Assembly: GCA_017435865.1 (NCBI GenBank)
Contig: JAFSEF010000087.1
Coordinates: forward strand, 1 to 44,681
DNA from: Clostridia bacterium
GTDB taxonomy: Bacteria; Bacillota; Clostridia; Oscillospirales; Acutalibacteraceae
DNA: 44,681 bases
Direction: 5' to 3'
Both the position numbers and the translations under genes were made by a program. The notes under the pieces were generated by a model. The model worked only from the letters and a program-made list of their open reading frames with translations, searched no databases and was not told where the DNA came from. Of the stretch, positions 33,197 through 41,642 are shown piece by piece. Every line of letters begins with the position of its first letter. The stretch's first letter is position 1.

Positions 33197-34888
33197 ATGA
33201 AAGAAACCCCGAACCAATCCGCTGCAGTTGTCACTGCCGAAACCGTCCGTGAAGCGGCACGCATTCTCGAACGCTACAAGGCAGGCAAAGCATCGCTTGA
33301 ACAACGGATTGTTGAAAATGAGATGTGGTTCCGTATGCGTCACTGGGATCGTCGCGCCGGTGACAGAAAAAAGAACGCATCTGCGTGGCTGTTCAATTCC
33401 ATTGCCACCAAACACGCCGATTTTATGGATGCACTTCCCGAATGCACAGTGCTGCCCCGTGAGGAATCCGATATCCCTGCCGCCGAAATCCTCAGCAAGG
33501 TTGTCCCTGTCATCCTTGAAAACAACGGTTTTGAACGTGTGTATTCGGATGCGACCATGTACAAGCTCAAAACAGGTACGGCGGTGTATGCCGTGTTGTG
33601 GAATCCGCAGGCTGACCGCGGTCTCGGTGACATTGAGATTGCACAGACGGATCTGCTGAACCTGTTCTGGGAACCCGGCATCAGAAAAATTCAGGACAGC
33701 CGCCACCTGTTCCACGTCAGCATCACCGACAACGAAACGCTGATCGAAACCTATCCCTTCCTTGCAGGCAAGCTTTCGCAGCCCTTGGTGGACATCAAAC
33801 AGTACATCAGCGACGATGCCGTCGAAAACGGTGACAAGTCCGCTGTTGTGGACTGGTACTACAAAAAGCGTGTCAACGGACAGCAGGTGCTGCATTATTG
33901 CAAGTTTGTCGGCAGCGAAGTGTTGTATGCATCGGAGAACGATCCGCAATATGCACAACGCGGTTACTATGACCACGGAAAATATCCCTTTGTGTTCGAT
34001 CCGCTGTACAACGAGGAGGGATCGCCTGTCGGCTTCGGCTTCATTGACGTTATGAAGGATGCCCAGGAGGCAATCGACGTGCTCGGTACGGAAGTGCTCC
34101 GCAACGCACGCATGGCTGCCAGACGGCGTTATTTTACCCGTACCGACGGTGCAGTCAACGAAGCGGAATTTGCCGACTGGGACAAGGATTTTGTACACGT
34201 CAGCGGCTCGTCCCTCGGTGAGGAAAGCCTGCGTGAAATCGACACCCAACCTCTGCCGGGTGTGTATCTGACCGTTCTGCAGAGCAAAATTGAAGAACTC
34301 AAGGAAACGAGTGCCAACCGCGATTTCTCACAGGGCGGCACCATGGGCGGCGTTACCTCGGGTGTTGCCATTTCGGCTCTGCAGGAGGCAGGCAGCAAGC
34401 TTTCACGCAGCATGGTCAACGCATCCTACCGTTCTTTTTCGGAGCTGTGCCTGTTTGTCATTGAGCTGATCCGACAGTTCTACAACACACCGCGTATGCT
34501 GCGTATCACCGATCCCAACGGGATTGAGCAGTTCGTTTCGCTTGACAATTCTGCATTGCTTGCCCGTCCGCAGACAGGCGATTTCGGTGTGGAATACGGC
34601 GACCGTATGCCCGTGTTTGATGTCCGTGTCAAGGCACACAAGATGAATCCGTTTTCACGTACGGCACAAAACCAGGATGCCATCAACTTTTTCCAGATGG
34701 GTATGTTTGATCCTGCCCGTTACAAGCAGGCACTCGCGTGTCTTGAGCTGCTGGACATTGAAAACAAGGACAGACTCATTTCCGCCATCACACGCAACGG
34801 CATGGAATATGAAGCACAGCAGGCGGCCGCTGCTGCAAATGCCGCTGCCTTTGCACAGTCTGCTCAAAACGGAGAAACGCAGATATGA
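33197..34888 (+). CDS. Phage portal protein
   Basis: A 563-residue protein forming the ring through which DNA enters and leaves the capsid. The position directly after terL, the length, the N-terminal basic region with RKKNASAWLFNSIATKHADF, the long stem-like helices (LQSKIEELKETSANRDF, then a Gly-rich GGTMGGVTSGVAISAL loop) and an Ala/Gln-rich C-terminus fit the larger podovirus-type portals. AAAGGAGAG lies upstream of the ATG. The stop overlaps the next start as ATGA. Confidence 0.9.
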   Translation: MKETPNQSAAVVTAETVREAARILERYKAGKASLEQRIVENEMWFRMRHWDRRAGDRKKNASAWLFNSIATKHADFMDALPECTVLPREESDIPAAEILSKVVPVILENNGFERVYSDATMYKLKTGTAVYAVLWNPQADRGLGDIEIAQTDLLNLFWEPGIRKIQDSRHLFHVSITDNETLIETYPFLAGKLSQPLVDIKQYISDDAVENGDKSAVVDWYYKKRVNGQQVLHYCKFVGSEVLYASENDPQYAQRGYYDHGKYPFVFDPLYNEEGSPVGFGFIDVMKDAQEAIDVLGTEVLRNARMAARRRYFTRTDGAVNEAEFADWDKDFVHVSGSSLGEESLREIDTQPLPGVYLTVLQSKIEELKETSANRDFSQGGTMGGVTSGVAISALQEAGSKLSRSMVNASYRSFSELCLFVIELIRQFYNTPRMLRITDPNGIEQFVSLDNSALLARPQTGDFGVEYGDRMPVFDVRVKAHKMNPFSRTAQNQDAINFFQMGMFDPARYKQALACLELLDIENKDRLISAITRNGMEYEAQQAAAAANAAAFAQSAQNGETQI

Positions 34889-35229
34889 CGAATGTTGTTT
34901 TTACCCGTACACCCGATGCACTGATTCTGAGCTGTCACGGTCATGCGTGTTATGCGGAGTACGGAAAAGACATTGTGTGTGCTGGCATTTCGGCACTTTG
35001 CATGGCACTCGCACAGGGGCTGCGATTGATGGATGAACAGGGTCTGCTGACGGAGCATTTCTGCGAGTACAGTGACGGCTATTTCCGTGCAGCGGTCAGC
35101 GGCAAACAGACCGCAGCGGTGCGGACGGTCTTTGAAACCGTGTATGCAGGCTTGTGTGCGGTACAGGACGAGTACCCCGAAAACATATCCTGCAGGAAAG
35201 AAAACAGTAAAAAAGGAGTGAAAGTATGA
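34885..35229 (+). CDS. prp: Phage-encoded Prp-type cysteine protease
   Basis: A 114-residue homologue of Prp, the protease that trims the N-terminus of ribosomal protein L27 in Staphylococcus and other Bacillota. GHACYAEYGKDIVCAGIS at about residues 19-36 carries the catalytic His (20) and Cys (32) at almost the same positions as in the host enzyme. It overlaps the portal stop and the scaffold start by four bases each, placing it where tailed phages usually encode the head maturation protease. The scaffold and capsid proteins encoded downstream both begin with an L27-like cleavage sequence, so it probably processes those. Confidence 0.88.
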   Translation: MTNVVFTRTPDALILSCHGHACYAEYGKDIVCAGISALCMALAQGLRLMDEQGLLTEHFCEYSDGYFRAAVSGKQTAAVRTVFETVYAGLCAVQDEYPENISCRKENSKKGVKV

Positions 35230-35834
35230 TGTATTTTGATTTGCAGTATTTTTCGCAGGGAGCAGAGGGTGCACAGGCAACACAGGGCACTGCAGAAGCT
35301 GCGGAAAATGCAGACAATGCGGCAGACGAACAGGAATCGCAACCCGTCACGGATGTACTTCAGCAGGAGAGCAACGCACAGCCTGACGAAGAACAACCCG
35401 ACCCTGTTTTCGGCGGCGACGAAAGAATCGACCGTCTGCGTGAGCAGATCCGTATGCGTGGCAGGGAACGGATGCGTGACTGGCTTGCACAGGAGGAAAA
35501 AATGCAGGAATTTTACCCCTCTTTTTCTTTCCATGCCGAGTACAACACCAACGAAACCTTTGCAAACCTTCTGCGTGCGGGTGCAGATGTCAGGCAGGCA
35601 TACGAGGTGGCACATCTGCCGCAGATTCTCACCACCGCCATGCAGTATGCTGCCGCAAAAGCAGCCGAAAAAACCGCCGCAGGCTTCCGTACGGGTGCCA
35701 ACCGTCCGCTTGAAAACGGACTTTCCGAAAAACGGACGCAGTTGCCTGCGGAAAAACGTGTGGATGCCCTCACACAGGCCGATATCATCCGTATTCTTGA
35801 ACGGGTCGGCAAGGGCGACAAAGTTACATTCTGA
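35226..35834 (+). CDS. Capsid scaffolding protein with a Prp cleavage sequence
   Basis: A 202-residue protein placed between the protease and the major capsid gene. It is acidic and Gln/Ala-rich at the N-terminus (about 12-65), then charged and helical (RIDRLREQIRMRGRERMRDW), with a basic C-terminus, as usual for scaffolds. The first residues MMYFDLQYFSQG match the L27 processing pattern x-[N/D]-L-Q-x-F|[A/S], predicting cleavage after Phe-9. Two ATG codons (35226 and 35229) follow AAAGGAG; the first overlaps the preceding stop as ATGA. Confidence 0.8.
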   Translation: MMYFDLQYFSQGAEGAQATQGTAEAAENADNAADEQESQPVTDVLQQESNAQPDEEQPDPVFGGDERIDRLREQIRMRGRERMRDWLAQEEKMQEFYPSFSFHAEYNTNETFANLLRAGADVRQAYEVAHLPQILTTAMQYAAAKAAEKTAAGFRTGANRPLENGLSEKRTQLPAEKRVDALTQADIIRILERVGKGDKVTF

Positions 35835-35876
35835 GCAAGTATATTTTTTCTTTGAATCTGAAAGGAGATTATTTTT

Positions 35877-37154
35877 ATGAAACTTTTTAATTTGCAGCTT
35901 TTTGCAGCAGGAGATGTCATCAACACCACGGGCGGTCTGATGGAAAACGGCAACATCACCGATGCCAATACCCTCTCTGCGGAAATGAAAACATTCTACG
36001 ACAAGACACTCATCACCCTTGCAAGTGCCAATCTTGTCCACGAACAGTTCGGTCAGAAGCGACCCATTCCCGCCAACAACGGCAAGACCATTCAGTTCCG
36101 CAAGTTCTCCCGACTTCCCAAGGCACTCACCGCCATCACCGAAGGCATTACCCCTGCAGGCAACAAGCTTTCCGTTACGGGTGTGACCTGCACGGTCGAT
36201 CAGTACGGCGACTACATCGAACAGACCGATATGCTTGAACTGACTGCGGTGGACAACACCATTGTCGAAGCCACCAAGGAGCTTGCAGGGCAGGCAGGTC
36301 TGACACTTGACACCGTTGTCAGAAACGAAATCGTCGGCGGTACCAACGTCTGCTATGCACCCTCTGTTGAGGGCGACACCGTCACCGAAATCACCTCCCG
36401 TGCAGACATCAACGCCAACTGCCGTCTGCGTGTGAAGGATGTTTTCCGTGCTGCAGCGGAACTCAAGGCGATGAACGCACCCAAATTCGGCGGCAGCTAC
36501 GTTGCCATTATCCATCCTTACGTTGCCTATGACCTCATGCAGGATGCAGGCGAACAGTGGATCGGTATTCAGAAGTATGCCGATCCGCAGACCATTCTGC
36601 GTGGTGAAGTCGGTACGCTTGCAGGTGTGCGTTTTGTGGAATCCACCGAAGCGAAGATCTACGGCCCGTGTGAGATCGGTGACGGTCTGAGCCGTCTGCA
36701 CGTCAAGACCGCCGTCACCTCTTCTTCCTCCAAGATCAAGGTCAGCGAAACCATGACCCCTGTCAGCTTTGCACAGCCTGTTGATTGTTATGTCAACGGT
36801 GTTGCCAACACCATCACCTCTGTCACTTCCGAGGGCGGTGAAACCTTTATTCATCTCGGTACTGCCGTAACAAGCCTTGCAGCAGGTGATCTCATCTGCG
36901 GTGCAGGCGGCGGTAAGGACGGCAGTGCGGTCTTCTGCACCTTGTTCCTGGGCGAAAATGCCTACGGTGTCACCGATGTCGAAGGCGGCGGTCTTGAACA
37001 CATTGTCAAGCAGCGCGGTTACGGCAATGATCCTCTCAACCAGAGAAGCTCCGTGGGCTGGAAAGCAACCAAGGTTGCCAAGCGACTCATCGAAGAATAC
37101 CTGCTTCGTTACGAATCCGGCAGCGAATTTTCCGCCACCGCGGAAACCAACTGA
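35877..37154 (+). CDS. Major capsid protein, N4-gp56 family
   Basis: The 425-residue shell protein. The family-defining segment is clear: FYDKTLITLASANLVHEQFG, QKRPIPANNGKTIQFRKF, then AGLTLDTVVRNEIVGGTN and a late KQRGYGNDPLNQRSSVGWKA. An inserted beta-rich stretch (about 280-340) may be a surface domain. The N-terminus MKLFNLQLFAAGD matches the L27 motif (NLQFF|A) and should be cut by Prp after Phe-9. AAAGGAG is eight or nine bases before the ATG. A 10-bp hairpin without T run follows at 37181-37205. Confidence 0.94.
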   Translation: MKLFNLQLFAAGDVINTTGGLMENGNITDANTLSAEMKTFYDKTLITLASANLVHEQFGQKRPIPANNGKTIQFRKFSRLPKALTAITEGITPAGNKLSVTGVTCTVDQYGDYIEQTDMLELTAVDNTIVEATKELAGQAGLTLDTVVRNEIVGGTNVCYAPSVEGDTVTEITSRADINANCRLRVKDVFRAAAELKAMNAPKFGGSYVAIIHPYVAYDLMQDAGEQWIGIQKYADPQTILRGEVGTLAGVRFVESTEAKIYGPCEIGDGLSRLHVKTAVTSSSSKIKVSETMTPVSFAQPVDCYVNGVANTITSVTSEGGETFIHLGTAVTSLAAGDLICGAGGGKDGSAVFCTLFLGENAYGVTDVEGGGLEHIVKQRGYGNDPLNQRSSVGWKATKVAKRLIEEYLLRYESGSEFSATAETN

Positions 37155-37180
37155 TGTCCCTGTAAATCGGACACCACAGG

Positions 37181-37205
37181 CAGGGTGCGGCACAACCGCA
37201 TCCTG
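37181..37205 (+). promoter_or_regulatory. Stable hairpin after the major capsid gene
   Basis: CAGGGTGCGG and CCGCATCCTG form a 10-bp stem (one G-T) around CACAA, in the longest gap of the structural cluster (84 bp). There is no T run, so it is more likely a 3'-end stabiliser or processing site that raises capsid mRNA levels than a full terminator. Confidence 0.65.
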
Positions 37206-37238
37206 TCATAACAAAACAAATTGAAGGAGTTTATTATT

Positions 37239-37466
37239 ATGGCTAATCAGAAAAAGAAAACACTTGAAACCGCAACCGTTCCCGTATTCATTCCCAAAAC
37301 CGACAAAAATGACGATGCCCTTTTTGTTGCCGTCAACGGCAGAAGAATGCTCATCCGCAAGGGTGAAACCGTGGAAGTGCCGCCTGCTTTTGCAGAGGTC
37401 ATTGCCCATTCCGTACAGGCAGGACAGGAAGCCGAACAGTTCATCAGCTCCGTTGCCAACACATAA
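37239..37466 (+). CDS. Small phage structural protein, unknown
   Basis: A 75-residue protein with a Lys-rich start and two beta-like segments (VPVFIPKTDKNDDALFVAVN, then RMLIRKGETVEVPPAFAEVI), and an acidic helical end. I do not recognise it. Small proteins at this place often decorate the head or complete it. GGAG is nine bases before the ATG at 37239. Confidence 0.8.
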   Translation: MANQKKKTLETATVPVFIPKTDKNDDALFVAVNGRRMLIRKGETVEVPPAFAEVIAHSVQAGQEAEQFISSVANT

Positions 37467-37477
37467 GGGGATGCACT

Positions 37478-37849
37478 ATGACGATCAGAATGGCAATTTC
37501 CCGTTTTGATACCCTGTATCCGAACGAAATCCCTTATGAACGCAAAATCGAATGGCTGTCCGAACTCGACGGCAGGGTCCATGAGGAGATCATTGCTTTG
37601 CATGAAGGTGCACCGCCGACCGCCTTTACGGGCTACATCATGGCAACACCGGGCAATACGGAATTGCTGGTTCCTTTTCCGTTTGACAAGCTGTATATCG
37701 AATACATGCACGCCATGCTTGAGCTTGTGCGTTCCAACGCCGCACAGTACAACAACTGTATGCAGCTTGCCGCACTGACGTTTGATTCCTTTGCAGCCGA
37801 ATACAACCGTGAGCATATGCCTTTGCAGAAGGCTGTCATCACGTTCTGA
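37478..37849 (+). CDS. Probable head-completion or connector protein
   Basis: A 123-residue, mixed alpha/beta protein with no motif I can name. Its position after the capsid genes and the size fit an adaptor that binds under the portal, but this is by context only. AAGGGG lies seven bases before the ATG. It starts 11 bp after the preceding gene and is followed after 14 bp by the large beta-rich protein. Confidence 0.7.
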   Translation: MTIRMAISRFDTLYPNEIPYERKIEWLSELDGRVHEEIIALHEGAPPTAFTGYIMATPGNTELLVPFPFDKLYIEYMHAMLELVRSNAAQYNNCMQLAALTFDSFAAEYNREHMPLQKAVITF

Positions 37850-37863
37850 AAGGGGGAACAGGT

Positions 37864-39750
37864 TTGCATTATGCAAAACAGAAGAACGTCGGCAAAAAAA
37901 CGTGCCGCGTGAAACCGCTGTACGGCATTGACCGCAGCAGTTTTGCACCGCCGGGCAGCCTGCAGGATTGCAGCAACCTGACCTCAGACGGGCTGCCTTA
38001 TTGGAAAGTGCGACCCGAACGCGGCAGATGGCGGCTCAGTGACGGCACAACGGATGCCGAAAAAAGCGGTTTTTTTCCGCTCGGAAAATACATACGCGGT
38101 GCCTGCTCCCTTGCGGAAGGTCTTTGCTGGGCAACCGACACCGAACTCTACATCGGCGGCAGACCCGTGGAAAATGTTGTGCTGACTCCCTCCGACCGCA
38201 AACAGCTCATTCCTGTCGGGAAGGATCTTTTCATTGCACCCGACGGCTTGTACCTGCACCGTGAAAGCGGATCCTGGCAGGTGCTGTCGGTCGGCAGACG
38301 CTTTGCTTCGGGCGAAAACCGCGTATACTGCGGCCCGTGCACCGAAGAGGGCAGACCGATCTGGTTTTCGGCAGCTTCTTCCGCAGCACCCGAAGAACCC
38401 GAAGAGGGTGAATACTGGGTCGATACAAGCGGTATGCAATCCGTTGTCAAACGCTATTTTGCCGCAACAGGCTGGGAAGTCTATGAGCCTGACAGGCTGT
38501 ATCTGACGGCTGCAAACATCGGGGCAGGTTTTCAGACAGGCGATCTTGTCACCATCCATGCCGAACCTTTTGTGCAGAATGTAAGCACCGTGCTTCTGCA
38601 CGCAGAACGGTCTTACGTTGTGTTCAGCGGCACGTTTGAATATCCCATCGGTGTGCCGTCTTCCGAAACGGTGATCGAACGCAAATGTCCCGTTATGGAT
38701 TTTGCCGTCGAATGCAACAACCGCATCTGGGCGTGCCGCTACGGTGATGACGGCAACGGCAATTTCGTCAATGAGATTTTCTGCAGTGCCCCCGGAGATC
38801 CGATGACATGGCACCGTTTCGGTACAGGGGAAGCAGACTGCTACCGTGCTTCCCTCGGTTGTCCGGGTGCGTTCACGGGTGCCGCCGTTTTGTTTGATGA
38901 CATCCTGTTTTTCAAAGAGAATCACATGGTGTCCGTCAGCGGTTTGTTTCCTGCCAATTTCCGTGTCAGTGAGCAGCAGGTACACGGTGTGCGGGCAGGC
39001 TGTGAGAGAAGCATTGCAAAGCTCGGGACGGCGATTGTCTATTGCGGTGTGGACGGTGTTTACAGAACCAACGGCAATGTCTGCACACGTCTTTGCGACG
39101 GTTTTCCCGTGGAAGCGTTGAACAATGCCGCAGGCGGTGTGCTCGGAGAAAAGTATTACCTTGCAGCCGATTGGGCGGACGGCAAACGCAGAATCGCCGT
39201 CTTTGACATCGGCTCGGACACATGGTTCAGCGAGGATGACCGTTTCAAAACGCAGTTTTTCATAACACAACGCAATGCACTGTATATGCTTTGTCTGCCG
39301 CAATCGGTCACGCTGGCAGGTGTGCAGATTCTGTGGTACTGCATCTGCGTAAGCGACGTCAACGCACCGGGCAAGAGTACAAACTGTCTGCTTGCAGACG
39401 GTACGGATGAAAGCGATTATATGTATGAGCCGCTGCGTGATTGTGCGTGGTATGCCCTGACCAATCCGCTGGACGATGACTCCGCGGAATGCAAAAGAAT
39501 CCGCAATGTGTATATCCGTTTTTGCCTTGAAGCAGGTGCAAATCTCAGCGTGCAGGTGCTTACCGACAACGGACAAAAACGCGAAGTCGGCAAGTTTGTC
39601 GGTTACGGTCAGCGACGCAGGATGATGCGTGTGAACGTGCTGCCGTGTACAAGCCTGCAGTTTCTGTTGTCGGGCAGCGGAATGTGTACGATTCAGGAGA
39701 TCGGTTTTGAATATGAACAGGTGAAAGGAGAAGATGCGTATGACCAATGA
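37864..39750 (+). CDS. Large beta-rich tail or stabilisation protein
   Basis: A 628-residue protein dominated by short beta strands, with repeated aromatic/Gly turns (for example IVYCGVDGVYRTNG and RIAVFDIGSDTWFSEDD), suggesting a beta-propeller like the packaged-DNA stabilisation or tail hub proteins of short-tailed phages. The position after the connector candidate supports this. The start is a TTG at 37864, seven bases after AAAGGGGG; a nearby ATG is out of frame. No enzymatic motif is visible. The fold is inferred from pattern only. Confidence 0.65.
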   Translation: MHYAKQKNVGKKTCRVKPLYGIDRSSFAPPGSLQDCSNLTSDGLPYWKVRPERGRWRLSDGTTDAEKSGFFPLGKYIRGACSLAEGLCWATDTELYIGGRPVENVVLTPSDRKQLIPVGKDLFIAPDGLYLHRESGSWQVLSVGRRFASGENRVYCGPCTEEGRPIWFSAASSAAPEEPEEGEYWVDTSGMQSVVKRYFAATGWEVYEPDRLYLTAANIGAGFQTGDLVTIHAEPFVQNVSTVLLHAERSYVVFSGTFEYPIGVPSSETVIERKCPVMDFAVECNNRIWACRYGDDGNGNFVNEIFCSAPGDPMTWHRFGTGEADCYRASLGCPGAFTGAAVLFDDILFFKENHMVSVSGLFPANFRVSEQQVHGVRAGCERSIAKLGTAIVYCGVDGVYRTNGNVCTRLCDGFPVEALNNAAGGVLGEKYYLAADWADGKRRIAVFDIGSDTWFSEDDRFKTQFFITQRNALYMLCLPQSVTLAGVQILWYCICVSDVNAPGKSTNCLLADGTDESDYMYEPLRDCAWYALTNPLDDDSAECKRIRNVYIRFCLEAGANLSVQVLTDNGQKREVGKFVGYGQRRRMMRVNVLPCTSLQFLLSGSGMCTIQEIGFEYEQVKGEDAYDQ

Positions 39751-39877
39751 GAACAACCGTTCGTCGCGGTCTGACGATGCACTGCATTTTATGGTCCGCA
39801 GGTTGCTGACACTGACAGAACATCTGTATACAGAGGTCATCTCTTTGCGTAAGCAGATGCAGGAGGTGAGCAAATGA
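39740..39877 (+). CDS. Small phage protein, 45 residues
   Basis: A short gene that overlaps its neighbours on both sides: it starts 11 bp before the end of the beta-rich protein gene and its stop overlaps the next start as ATGA. AAAGGAG is nine bases upstream of the ATG at 39740. The protein has a polar start followed by one amphipathic helix (about 16-40). Its function is unknown. Confidence 0.7.
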   Translation: MTNENNRSSRSDDALHFMVRRLLTLTEHLYTEVISLRKQMQEVSK

Positions 39878-40764
39878 GTGTCAAAAAAAAGGAAGAAGAG
39901 CTGCTCGAACAGGAGCAAAAGCAAACGGGCAGCTATGCACAGATGCGTGACGAGCTGCTCGAAGGCCTTCTGAATGCGGAGCCGTTTGCATTCGACCTGA
40001 ACGCGGATGCTCTTTACCGACAGTACCGCGATGCCTATACCCGTCAGGGTCTTGCAGGTGCACGCAATGCCTATGCAGGGGCTGCTGCCCTGACAGGCGG
40101 TTATGCAAATTCGTATGCCGAAAGCGTGTCCGCACAGACCTACAACAGCTACATGGATATGCTCAATGAACGCGGCACCGAAATGTATGATGCTGCCTAC
40201 AAACGTCATACCGATGCCAACAGTGACCGTCTTGCTCTCATACGGCTGCTCAACGGTCTTGACAGCGAAGAATATGACCGCCTGCAGGACGAAAAGAAAG
40301 CACAAAAGGAAGCCGAGCAGACAGCGTATGACCGTCAGCAGGACGAAAAGAAAGCACAAAAGGAAGCCGAACAGACAGCGTATGACCGCCTGCAGGACGA
40401 AAAAGAGCAGCAGCGTAAAGACGAAAACGAGCAGTACGACCGCGACAAGGATGCCTATGAAGCACAGCAGGCAAAACAAAAAGCGGACTATGACTTTGCT
40501 TTCAAAATGGCACAGCTCGGAGATTTCTCGTATCTCAAAAAGCTCGGTGCGGATGTATCCGTACTCGAAAAAGAAGCCGCCGCAAAAGAGAATGCACCCG
40601 AAAAAATCAGCGTGACCATTCAGAATACGGCGGAAGAAACCTATTGTTACTACGGTTATTATTCACTTGTCAGGTACCTTGACCGTCAGATTGCCTACGG
40701 ACAGCTCACCGAAAAGGGAAAAAATCAGATCATCAATGCCCTGACAAGCGGCAGCCGGTGGTAA
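39874..40764 (+). CDS. Coiled-coil phage protein with 18-residue repeats
   Basis: A 296-residue protein. The N-terminal half is helical with a Gly/Ala-rich segment (LAGARNAYAGAAALTGGYAN). The centre (about 134-185) is a highly charged coiled coil made of 18-residue units YDRLQDEKKAQKEAEQTA, two nearly perfect and a third diverging. A compact C-terminal domain with many Tyr follows. It may be an internal ejection protein or a structural fibre of a short-tailed phage. AGGAGG lies seven bases before the ATG. The unit is 54 bp at the DNA level, so copy number may vary between strains. Confidence 0.75.
   Translation: MSVKKKEEELLEQEQKQTGSYAQMRDELLEGLLNAEPFAFDLNADALYRQYRDAYTRQGLAGARNAYAGAAALTGGYANSYAESVSAQTYNSYMDMLNERGTEMYDAAYKRHTDANSDRLALIRLLNGLDSEEYDRLQDEKKAQKEAEQTAYDRQQDEKKAQKEAEQTAYDRLQDEKEQQRKDENEQYDRDKDAYEAQQAKQKADYDFAFKMAQLGDFSYLKKLGADVSVLEKEAAAKENAPEKISVTIQNTAEETYCYYGYYSLVRYLDRQIAYGQLTEKGKNQIINALTSGSRW
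40273..40415 (+). repeat. 54-bp in-frame tandem repeat in the coiled-coil gene
   Basis: Units begin at 40273, 40327 and 40381, each with TATGACCG and GAAAAGAAAGCACAAAAGG-type sequence. The first two differ at only a few bases; the third diverges after about 30 bp. Confidence 0.88.
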
Positions 40765-40779
40765 AGGAAAGGATGTAAA

Positions 40780-41124
40780 ATGGCAAAAATCACAACCGCC
40801 TGTGACTGTGTGTTGCAGGCAGGCTTCACAATCAGGAACAAGGTGCTTGCAGAGGGCGAATACCTTGTTTTCAGGACGGTGCTGCTGACCGATGACGGTG
40901 CTGTTTTTGTCCGCGAAGTCATGACGGCAGACGGTACGGGGGATGCTTCGGACACCCACTGTACACTGCGGTATGACCTTGGCGGCAAACAGGTGGTCGC
41001 AGGCAATTATGCGTGGGAGCTGCTTTTTTATGACAGCGACGGAAATGCACACTGCCTGTTGCCTGCCGAGGACGGCAAGCTGACCGTGTATGACCGCATT
41101 GCAAACGGGGAGGACACGGCATGA
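40780..41124 (+). CDS. Phage protein, unknown (beta-rich)
   Basis: A 114-residue protein with alternating strands (FTIRNKVLAEGEYLVFRTVL, LRYDLGGKQVVAGNYAWELL), compatible with a small beta-sandwich such as a tail or baseplate appendage. I do not recognise it. AAAGGA precedes the ATG and the stop overlaps the next start as ATGA. Confidence 0.75.
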   Translation: MAKITTACDCVLQAGFTIRNKVLAEGEYLVFRTVLLTDDGAVFVREVMTADGTGDASDTHCTLRYDLGGKQVVAGNYAWELLFYDSDGNAHCLLPAEDGKLTVYDRIANGEDTA

Positions 41125-41183
41125 CACAAATCATTCTTGCTTTCCCCGACAATGAAGTCGAAATTGATTTTTTTACTTTATAG
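41121..41183 (+). pseudogene. Small phage gene cut off by the three-hairpin element
   Basis: An ATG with GGGGAGG seven bases upstream and an ATGA overlap with the preceding gene starts a frame of 20 codons that stops inside the repeat element at 41174-41300. After the element, the same frame runs from about 41301 through KMHKIIPVHKLKGG to a TGA at 41349-41351, which overlaps the next ATG, as elsewhere in this operon. This suggests an originally short coupled gene split by insertion. The original product is unknown. Confidence 0.55.
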
Positions 41184-41300
41184 GAAACTGCGTTTCCATA
41201 AAGTAAAAAATATTGTATGTCCCTCCGAACGCACGCTTCACGTGCTCGGAGATGGACGAATCGAAAACGGTCGCCGCGTTACGGCGAAGCCGTTTTCTTG
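41174..41300 (+). repeat. Three-hairpin repeat element, copy 1
   Basis: A 127-bp element. It has hairpin 1 (TACTTTATAGGAAAC with GTTTCC-ATAAAGTA), hairpin 2 (CTCCGA..GCACG-CTTCA-CGTGC..TCGGAG) and hairpin 3 (GAAAACGG-TCGCCG..CGGCGA-CCGTTTTC). A nearly identical copy lies at 44084-44212. It contains no gene and interrupts a small phage gene. Confidence 0.9.
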
Positions 41301-41347
41301 AAGATGCACAAGATCATTCCCGTGCATAAACTGAAAGGAGGACGTTT

Positions 41348-41638
41348 ATGAAAAAACTGACGATCATCACCGGCAACAAATGCAGTGGTGAAGTACAGGT
41401 AAAGGTTACCGAAAACGGTGAAAAAACAATCTATTCTATTCCCGTGGGGGTGGAGCTGACGGTGTCCGATTCCGTAGCACAGGCAGCCATCGGACAGTAT
41501 GATTGCCTGGTGGGCTATTACGAACAGGATGAAACCGCGGTTTCCGCACTTCCCGTAAGCGGCATTGCAGACGGCAGCTATTGCTTCTGCATGAAAACAG
41601 GTGCAGTAAAATTCCTGAGCGACGGAGCGTGGAGGTAA
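41348..41638 (+). CDS. Phage protein, unknown
   Basis: A 96-residue protein with a beta-rich fold pattern (EVQVKVTENGEKTIYSIPVG) and no motif I can name. AAAGGAGG lies seven bases before the ATG at 41348. It is the first intact gene after the repeat element and begins the adhesion and lysis half of the cassette. Confidence 0.78.
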   Translation: MKKLTIITGNKCSGEVQVKVTENGEKTIYSIPVGVELTVSDSVAQAAIGQYDCLVGYYEQDETAVSALPVSGIADGSYCFCMKTGAVKFLSDGAWR

Positions 41639-41642
41639 ACGG

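Noticed and set aside
35079-37193. 704-residue minus-strand frame across scaffold and capsid genes
   Set aside because: The plus-strand scaffold and capsid genes are clearly recognised; the long antisense frame follows from their codon bias.
37984-40479. 831-residue open frame on the minus strand across the phage genes
   Set aside because: It crosses several coupled plus-strand genes, has a composition typical of a shadow frame (Cys/His/Val-rich), and lacks a ribosome-binding site.
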